A DNA stretch of 64,000 nt from Clostridia bacterium (lineage in GTDB: Bacteria; Bacillota; Clostridia; Oscillospirales; CAG-272), in NCBI GenBank assembly GCA_017399105.1, contig JAFQEJ010000053.1:1-64000 (forward strand), in the 5' to 3' direction. Below, piece by piece: positions 58,872 through 64,000 of this stretch. The translations under genes and the position numbers were made by a program. The notes below the pieces were generated by a model, which was not told where the DNA came from, did no database searches, and worked only from the letters and a program-made list of their open reading frames with translations. Position 1 is the first letter of the stretch; every line of letters starts with the position of its first letter.

Positions 58872-59546
58872 ATGAAAAAACAAAGCACTCCCGAGTACGG
58901 AAAGGTAAAGCTGTTCGCAAAAATTACCTCACCTGTATTTTCTGCACTCTTCTATGTTTTTGTCGTGTTCTTCCTTGTGCTGATTATTTTGTCACTGATT
59001 CTTGCCATCGTGAATGTAACACCGGACAAGCTTCTTTTACCGCCTTTTATGCATCTTGTGCATGAAAACGGACAGCATACGGGCTACAATCTTTATGTCG
59101 GCAACGGTATCAGAATCTTTGCAGAAAAGGATGTTGTCACGCTTGCTGCCATGAAAAAGGTTATTTATTCGGGAATTATTGTTCTCGGATCTTTCTGCCT
59201 TGCAGCTGCTCCTTTCTGCCGCTTTATGGCAAGACTGTTTAAAAACCTCGGTGCCGGTATGGTATTCGCAGCGAAGAATCCACGCTACATATACTATATT
59301 GGGCTCGATGTGATGCTTGGAGTCACGCTCTATCGCTTTGTCTCTCGGTTTTATAACTACAATCTGGTTAAGCATTTTGCAGCCGATGCAAGCAATGTTC
59401 ACCTTTCTTTGAGTGTTGACTACAGCGGTATTCTTATCGGACTGTTGATCCTGCTGTTTGGGTGCATTTATGGCTATGCCTGCGGTGTTTTCAAGCAGAT
59501 ATCCGAAAAAGAAGAAACAAAATCCAATCTGCCGAAGGAACAATGA
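58872..59546 (+). CDS. Four-helix membrane protein (DUF2975-like)
   Basis: A 224-residue membrane protein with four hydrophobic segments (about residues 17-43, 89-113, 135-153 and 183-203). The final helix and tail, LIGLLILLFGCIYGYACGVFKQISEKEE, resemble the end of DUF2975 proteins, which are often regulated by Xre-type partners. The family match is tentative. AAGGTGG precedes the start, 10 nt after dnaE, so it is the last gene of the long housekeeping run. Confidence 0.65.
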   Translation: MKKQSTPEYGKVKLFAKITSPVFSALFYVFVVFFLVLIILSLILAIVNVTPDKLLLPPFMHLVHENGQHTGYNLYVGNGIRIFAEKDVVTLAAMKKVIYSGIIVLGSFCLAAAPFCRFMARLFKNLGAGMVFAAKNPRYIYYIGLDVMLGVTLYRFVSRFYNYNLVKHFAADASNVHLSLSVDYSGILIGLLILLFGCIYGYACGVFKQISEKEETKSNLPKEQ

Positions 59547-59685
59547 AACTTTTTTCGATTATCGTCGTCTGATGGTCAGAAAGAGAATTGAAAGGCAAAG
59601 TTATCCTCTGATTCATAACAGATTCAAAATTGCATAGTATAATGAGGATAAGGCATACATCATACGCAAATACTTGGAGTGAATT

Positions 59686-62454
59686 ATGGATAAAAAACCA
59701 AACGGAAGAGAAACCGACTGGGGCAATGAAGTCGCCGGTGCACTGAAGTTCGCCGGACGTATGATTCTGAAGTTTTTCTCGCTGATCATCACCGTTATCA
59801 TGACGATTCTTCTGATCGGTCTGATAACCGTTGTCATTGTCGGCGGTGCTTTTGCAATCTACATCTCCAGCTTTGTCGATGCTTCGGTGGACGATTTTGA
59901 TAAGCTCAGTACCAGCCAGAATCTTACCACGCGTATCTACTACATGGATTACGAGGATCCGACAAACCGCATCAACGGAGTACCTGTCGAGATCGAGGAT
60001 CAGCGTCTGGACAGTGGAGAAAACAGCTTATGGGCATCCTATCAGTCCATGCCCAAGAATCTGGTTAATGCCTTCATCGCCGTCGAAGATAAGCGATTCT
60101 GGCAGCACAGCGGTGTTGACTGGAGAAGAACCGCTTCCGCAACTTTCTATTTTCTAATCGGAAAAAGCTCACACGGCGGCTCTACCATCACTCAGCAGTT
60201 GATCAAAAATGTCACCGAAGAGGACGACAACACCATTCAGAGAAAGGTGCAGGAGATATTCCGCGCACTGAACCTGGAGAAAATCAAGGATAAAACCGAA
60301 ATTCTTGAGCTGTATTTAAACAATATCTTCTTATCTCAGCGATGCTACGGTGTTCAAGCTGCAGCATATAAATACTTCGGCAAAGATGTAAGCGAACTCA
60401 CTCTTATAGAATGCGCCGCCATTGCAGGCATTACGCAGTTCCCGCCACATTGGGATCCTTATATCAATCCCGATAATAACGCACGACGCCGTAATGCAAT
60501 TCTCGAGTTGATGCTTGAGCAGGAGCTGATTACCCAGCAGGAGTTTGACTCTGCCTACGGTAAAGATCTTGACTTGAATATGCAGGGCGGCACCATTGAG
60601 CAGCAGGGTACAACATCATGGTATACCGACCAGGTCATTGAGGACGCAATTACACTGCTCGGAGAAACTTATGGCTATACCGAACAGATTGCGCTGAATA
60701 TGATCTACTCGGGCGGTCTGCAGATCTATACCGCAATGGATCCCGAGATTCAGAATATTCTCGAGGAAATCTATGTCGACGACTCCAACTTCCCCTATGT
60801 GGAAGGCTTGATTCAGCCCGAATCCGCTTTTGTCATCATTGATCCCAGCACCGGTGATGTACTTGGTATTGCGGGAGGCCGCGGCGAAAAAGAAGCTGCA
60901 CGATTGCTTAACTACGCAACGATGACCACGCGTTCTCCGGGATCCTCGCTGAAGCCAATCTCTGTTTATGCCCCCGCACTGGAGTACGGATATATTACTT
61001 ATGGCTCTGTACTCGATGACTCACCGCTCAACTTCGGCGATACTATTATTGACGAAGAAACGGGCAAGGAAGTATATGAAAATCCGGTAGCGTGGCCGAA
61101 AAACCTGCCTGCCGTATACCGTGGACTGACTACCATCAACAGCGCGGTAACCCGATCTGTAAACACGGTATCGCTTCGGACTCTGCAGAGGCTTGGTCTT
61201 GATCTCTCATTTGACTTTGTCAAAAATAAGCTTCATATCGACAGCTTTATCGAAAGTGCAACCCTTGCAAACGGAATCGGTATCACGGATAAAGATTACG
61301 CTGCTCTTGCTCTCGGAGCGATGAACTACGGTCTCACCGTTCAGGAGATCACTGCCGCATACTCAATCTTTGTCAATGACGGCGTCTACACAAAGCCAAG
61401 AACCATAATAAAAATCCTCGATTCCGAGGGAGAGGTTCTCATTGACAATGATGTGGAAAGCAGTATTGTCATGAGCGCGGCAAATGCTTCTATCATGACA
61501 AAAATGCTGCAGAATGTAGTTACAGTCGGTACCGCAACTGCAATTACACTGGATGAAACAATCGATGTTGCCGGAAAAACAGGTACAACAAGTTCGGACA
61601 ATGACAAGTGGTTCGTGGGATACACTCCCTATTATGTTGGCGGTATCTGGTTCGGATACTCCATGCAGAAATCACTGAGCAGCTTCCCGACAAGCACCTG
61701 CGTTACCATTTGGGATAAGGTTATGACCCGTGTGCATCAGCGAATCATCGATAAAGCTGCGGCAGAAGGCACAGAGCTTGAATCCTTCGAATTAACCAGC
61801 GATGTAGTAAAAGCAACCTACTGTATGGATTCGGGTAAACTCATAACCGATGCCTGCAAAGCCGATCCGCGCGGCAATCGCGCTGAGGTGGGATATTTTA
61901 CCCGTTCTACTGTTCCTACACAGACCTGTGATTGCCATGTCTTAGTTGAATATTGTTCCACCGGACACGGAATCGCATCCGAAATGTGCCCGGACAGCGA
62001 TATCGTTAAAGTTGGATTAATCCAGGCTATCCGTGATTTCCCCGTACAGGTTCCGATTGTGGACGCTCAGTATATTTACCGTCCTTTGCTTTCGGGTGTT
62101 CTTCCATATTCCGATTCGAAATTCCCCTTCTTCCAGAATCTCCTCGAGGAAGGACATTTTGCAGGAATATCCGAGAATGTTGAATATCAGTACAACCGTT
62201 ATTGTCCGACTCATTATGATCCGAATGCGGCTGTTCAGGAAACTACAGGCAGTGAGACGCTCGATCCCGATTTCGATTATGATCCTGCATTCCCGCCGGA
62301 GACAAACGAATTCGGAGAGATTGTTTTACCTCCTGTAGTAACACCTCCGGATCCGGTGGATTCTGATACTGACGATACTGACAAATATGAGACAGAGCCA
62401 GAAGAAAGCTATGACACCGAGGCTGAAACACTGCCGGATGATTATATCTGGTAA
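59686..62454 (+). CDS. Class A penicillin-binding protein (PBP1A type)
   Basis: A 922-residue bifunctional peptidoglycan synthase. An N-terminal transmembrane helix (about residues 28-62) is followed by a GT51 transglycosylase domain with the catalytic Glu in VEDKRFWQHSGVDW and GGSTITQQLIKN. The transpeptidase domain has the active Ser-x-x-Lys in PGSSLKPIS, SVNT (SxN motif) and GKTGTTSSDNDKW (KTG motif). The C-terminus has a Cys-rich part (CDCHVLVEYCSTGHG) and a long acidic Pro/Asp/Glu tail. GGAG precedes ATG. A -10 TATAAT (59638-59643) without a good -35 lies upstream. A hairpin at 62469 ends the transcript. Confidence 0.94.
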   Translation: MDKKPNGRETDWGNEVAGALKFAGRMILKFFSLIITVIMTILLIGLITVVIVGGAFAIYISSFVDASVDDFDKLSTSQNLTTRIYYMDYEDPTNRINGVPVEIEDQRLDSGENSLWASYQSMPKNLVNAFIAVEDKRFWQHSGVDWRRTASATFYFLIGKSSHGGSTITQQLIKNVTEEDDNTIQRKVQEIFRALNLEKIKDKTEILELYLNNIFLSQRCYGVQAAAYKYFGKDVSELTLIECAAIAGITQFPPHWDPYINPDNNARRRNAILELMLEQELITQQEFDSAYGKDLDLNMQGGTIEQQGTTSWYTDQVIEDAITLLGETYGYTEQIALNMIYSGGLQIYTAMDPEIQNILEEIYVDDSNFPYVEGLIQPESAFVIIDPSTGDVLGIAGGRGEKEAARLLNYATMTTRSPGSSLKPISVYAPALEYGYITYGSVLDDSPLNFGDTIIDEETGKEVYENPVAWPKNLPAVYRGLTTINSAVTRSVNTVSLRTLQRLGLDLSFDFVKNKLHIDSFIESATLANGIGITDKDYAALALGAMNYGLTVQEITAAYSIFVNDGVYTKPRTIIKILDSEGEVLIDNDVESSIVMSAANASIMTKMLQNVVTVGTATAITLDETIDVAGKTGTTSSDNDKWFVGYTPYYVGGIWFGYSMQKSLSSFPTSTCVTIWDKVMTRVHQRIIDKAAAEGTELESFELTSDVVKATYCMDSGKLITDACKADPRGNRAEVGYFTRSTVPTQTCDCHVLVEYCSTGHGIASEMCPDSDIVKVGLIQAIRDFPVQVPIVDAQYIYRPLLSGVLPYSDSKFPFFQNLLEEGHFAGISENVEYQYNRYCPTHYDPNAAVQETTGSETLDPDFDYDPAFPPETNEFGEIVLPPVVTPPDPVDSDTDDTDKYETEPEESYDTEAETLPDDYIW

Positions 62455-62468
62455 CCGAATAAACGACC

Positions 62469-62502
62469 ATATCACCTCATATTTTATATGGGGTGATATT
62501 TT
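62469..62502 (+). promoter_or_regulatory. Hairpin: terminator of PBP1A that buries the tspO-like ribosome binding site
   Basis: ATATCACCTCATAT (62469-62482) pairs with ATATGGGGTGATAT (62486-62499), 14 pairs with one U-G, a 3-nt loop and a TTTT tail. The right arm contains GGGGTG, the only good ribosome binding site for the ATG at 62503. It can serve both as terminator and as translational switch. Confidence 0.65.
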
Positions 62503-63036
62503 ATGTCAGTATTAAAAAGAATTGGCTGCTGTGATTTACGAAGGAGATTGCATATAGAGCTCAGATGTATAAACCGAAAAAAATCGATTCTGTCAGCAAT
62601 TTTATTCGTGGTTATCGGTATTGCTGATGCAATAATATGCGGTAATTTCTATATATACGAAATGCTGATACTTCCGAAATCTGCGCCCGGAAGGTGGCTG
62701 TTCATTCTTGTTTGGACATTTATATATGCAATATTGGGATTCACCTTTCAAATTGTTCTTGCCGAAAAGAACAGGCATTGCTCTTTGCCTCGCGTTAGAG
62801 GATGCATTCTGTTTGTTTGCATGATGATATTCAATTTGATCTGGTGCCCGCTGTTTTTCGGAGCAAGCGCATTTTTTTCCGCATTTTTAAATATTTTGAT
62901 CATGATACTGCTCGTATTTTTTACCGCTATATATTTTTGGCAGGTTTCTATTATCGCATCAATTGCGCAATTTGTGCTGGAAATATGGTTGATATACTGT
63001 GCATTTCTGAATCTTGGTATAATATTAATAAATTAA
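62503..63036 (+). CDS. TspO/MBR-family membrane protein
   Basis: A 177-residue membrane protein with about five helices, as in the TspO/translocator protein family that binds porphyrins and other hydrophobic ligands. Landmarks are LPKSAPGRWLFILVWTFIYAILG (family: PPSWVFGPVWTILY) and MIFNLIWCPLFFGASAFFSAF (family: NxxWSPIFF). The N-terminal 28 residues (basic, with two Cys) precede the first helix, which is longer than usual, so translation might start further in, but no better site is evident. Its ribosome binding site lies inside the hairpin at 62469-62499. Confidence 0.8.
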   Translation: MSVLKRIGCCDLRRRLHIELRCINRKKSILSAILFVVIGIADAIICGNFYIYEMLILPKSAPGRWLFILVWTFIYAILGFTFQIVLAEKNRHCSLPRVRGCILFVCMMIFNLIWCPLFFGASAFFSAFLNILIMILLVFFTAIYFWQVSIIASIAQFVLEIWLIYCAFLNLGIILIN

Positions 63037-63074
63037 ATAACTTAACAGGGAAACATTTAGTTAACATTATATAC

Positions 63075-63104
63075 TTGATTTGTTAATTGGTGATAGTGTA
63101 TACT
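63075..63104 (+). promoter_or_regulatory. Promoter of the DUF4430 lipoprotein gene
   Basis: TTGATT (63075-63080), an 18-bp spacer and TATACT (63099-63104), 32 nt before ATG 63137. Confidence 0.6.
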
Positions 63105-63136
63105 CTTTTTACAATCAAATGGGAGGTTGTAAACAT

Positions 63137-63592
63137 ATGAAAATCAAGAAAGTACTTACTGCCTTACTTGCCGCAATGCTTCTTCTCGGCACACTCGCTT
63201 CATGCGCAGGTGAATCCACTGCAATCACAGTCCAGTTGGCTATCTACGCTACCAATGCTGAGGGCGAAGAGGATGTCATTTACGACGGTCCCGTTGAGGT
63301 AGATGTCGAGTCTCCTACTGTACTTTCCGCAGTGCTTGAAGCTGCCGCTCAGAATGGTTTTGATGTAACACTCAAGAGCAATGATATGTCGGTTGCAAGC
63401 TTTAAGGAGTACGGTGACAAGACAGACGAGAATGGTATTGCTTACTATTGGGATTACACCAAGAACGGCGCTATTCCGGATGCTGAGACCGGCGGAAAAG
63501 CAGGTGCTGACGCGATCGTAGATGGTGATGTTATTGTTTATGAGTATCTCACCATGGACCTTAGCGCAGGCGACGACACCGCAGCTGAGTAA
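63137..63592 (+). CDS. DUF4430-domain lipoprotein
   Basis: A 151-residue exported lipoprotein: signal peptide with lipobox LASC (Cys near residue 23), then a DUF4430-type domain (cobalamin-binding intrinsic-factor-like, transcobalamin C-terminal fold). Landmarks: VLSAVLEAAAQNGFDV, YYWDYTKNGAIPDAETGGKAGADAIVDGDVIVYEY. Such domains are found on surface and pilin-like proteins. A ligand is not known. GGGAGG precedes ATG 63137. It has its own promoter and a terminator at 63613. Confidence 0.78.
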   Translation: MKIKKVLTALLAAMLLLGTLASCAGESTAITVQLAIYATNAEGEEDVIYDGPVEVDVESPTVLSAVLEAAAQNGFDVTLKSNDMSVASFKEYGDKTDENGIAYYWDYTKNGAIPDAETGGKAGADAIVDGDVIVYEYLTMDLSAGDDTAAE

Positions 63593-63612
63593 TTAAATAA
63601 TGCTTAGCATTC

Positions 63613-63645
63613 AGACGTCTTCCGAAGGGAGGACGTCTATTTTTT
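63613..63645 (+). terminator. Rho-independent terminator
   Basis: AGACGTCTTCC (63613-63623) pairs with GGAGGACGTCT (63628-63638; one mismatch), then ATTTTTT. Confidence 0.8.
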
Positions 63646-63646
63646 G

Positions 63647-63675
63647 TTGACCAAATTTGAACGGCATGATATAAT
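63647..63675 (+). promoter_or_regulatory. Promoter of the CCA-adding enzyme gene
   Basis: TTGACC (63647-63652), a 17-bp spacer and TATAAT (63670-63675) preceded by TGA, an extended -10. Confidence 0.75.
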
Positions 63676-63696
63676 GTATCGGAAGGGGGAGATCTT

Positions 63697-64000
63697 ATGA
63701 CAAAAACAATGTCACTGCCGCAAGCCGTATTGCACGCACTCGAAACTTTGCATAACAGCGGCTATGAAGCTTATGTAGTCGGGGGATGTGTCCGCGATCA
63801 TCTGATGGGAAAGATACCGCATGATTATGATATCTGTACTTCCGCGATGCCATGTGAAACGATTGAAGTTTTTTCCGGATACCGAACGATAGAAACGGGA
63901 CTAAAGCATGGTACGGTTACCGTCCTGATAGGTGATACATCTTTGGAGATTACGACTTTTCGCACAGAGGGAGAATACAGCGACTCTCGTCATCCGGATA
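63697..64000 (+). CDS. cca: CCA tRNA nucleotidyltransferase, N-terminal part (cut by window edge)
   Basis: The first 101 codons of a class II nucleotidyltransferase that adds or repairs the 3'-CCA of tRNA. The signatures are YVVGGCVRDHLMG, HDYDICTSA with the metal-binding Asp pair, TGLKHGTVTVL and EITTFRTEGEYSDSRHP. These are the N-terminal catalytic motifs. Whether it is a full CCA enzyme or an A- or CC-adding form cannot be told from this part. AAGGGGGAG precedes ATG 63697. Confidence 0.93.
   Translation, partial: MTKTMSLPQAVLHALETLHNSGYEAYVVGGCVRDHLMGKIPHDYDICTSAMPCETIEVFSGYRTIETGLKHGTVTVLIGDTSLEITTFRTEGEYSDSRHPD

Noticed and set aside
1-64000. tRNA, rRNA, CRISPR arrays, prophage or a new defence island
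   Set aside because: I saw no cloverleaf-like or rRNA-like stretch, no spaced repeat array, and no capsid, integrase or restriction genes. The only mobile trace is the IS3-type piece at the left edge. No gap between genes exceeds 300 bp.

Overview
This 64 kb window reads as an ordinary chromosomal stretch of a low-to-medium GC Gram-positive bacterium of the Clostridia. An uncultured gut or rumen Oscillospirales-like lineage is my inference. The support is: strong AGGAGG-type ribosome binding sites, several TTG and GTG starts, sigma-A promoters with 17 bp spacers, lipoprotein signal peptides with a Cys lipobox, WhiA, RapZ and ArgR, a two-gene SufC-SufB-type Fe-S system, and many glycan-degrading enzymes. 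I see no rRNA, tRNA, CRISPR array or prophage.

Layout. Positions 1-304 hold the 5' end of an IS3-type transposase. From 336 to 4528 a minus-strand block carries an M29 aminopeptidase, a SufB-type scaffold, SufC and a GH109-like NAD-dependent glycosidase. Divergent from it (4708-9952, plus) are a GH36-like glycosidase and an 1171-residue lipoprotein with a probable glycosidase domain. From 10014 to 13541 (minus) lies a hexuronate operon read as uxuA, SDR-type uxuB, kdgA, kdgK, with a divergent AraC regulator (13686) and an 11-bp direct-repeat operator between them. From 14669 to 19868 (minus) are SRAP, SGNH hydrolase, methyltransferase, GH38 alpha-mannosidase and a flavodoxin-like protein. From 20079 (plus) come a Tet(M)/EF-G-like GTPase, a flavin reductase-like protein, a Gfo/Idh - ThuA - Gfo/Idh sugar cluster, a CapA-like lipoprotein, a HAD phosphatase and a PHP phosphoesterase. 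A five-hairpin element (28744-28903) separates this from DUF1836, DegV and a GH127 enzyme. From 32588 to 37173 a plus-strand run encodes GpsA-like, PurM-like, a ribokinase-like protein with degraded active-site motifs, an alpha/beta hydrolase and RuvX. EamA and a MerR regulator fused to a duplicated sensor domain follow, then a minus-strand envelope group and an M23 peptidase.

From 43216 to 59546 a dense, co-oriented housekeeping array runs nusB, tsaD-like, xseA, xseB, ispA, PAP2-like, tlyA, nadK, argR, recN, tyrS, murB, rapZ, whiA, dnaE and a membrane protein, behind a consensus promoter at 43134. PBP1A, TspO-like, a DUF4430 lipoprotein and the start of a CCA-adding enzyme close the window.

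Working together: the first 33 kb is mostly carbohydrate scavenging. Glycosidases of families 36, 38, 109 and 127 would release sugars, uxuAB-kdgKA would channel hexuronates to pyruvate and glyceraldehyde-3-phosphate, and ThuA with Gfo/Idh enzymes would handle oxidised sugars. The last 20 kb is core information processing, isoprenoid and cell-wall synthesis. Nothing here is a plainly new defence or mobile system. The best candidates for novelty are the MerR fusion with an internal start, the pseudokinase-like PfkB protein, the Tet(M)-like GTPase with an altered domain-IV loop, the ThuA cluster, the multi-hairpin element and two hairpins that bury ribosome binding sites.
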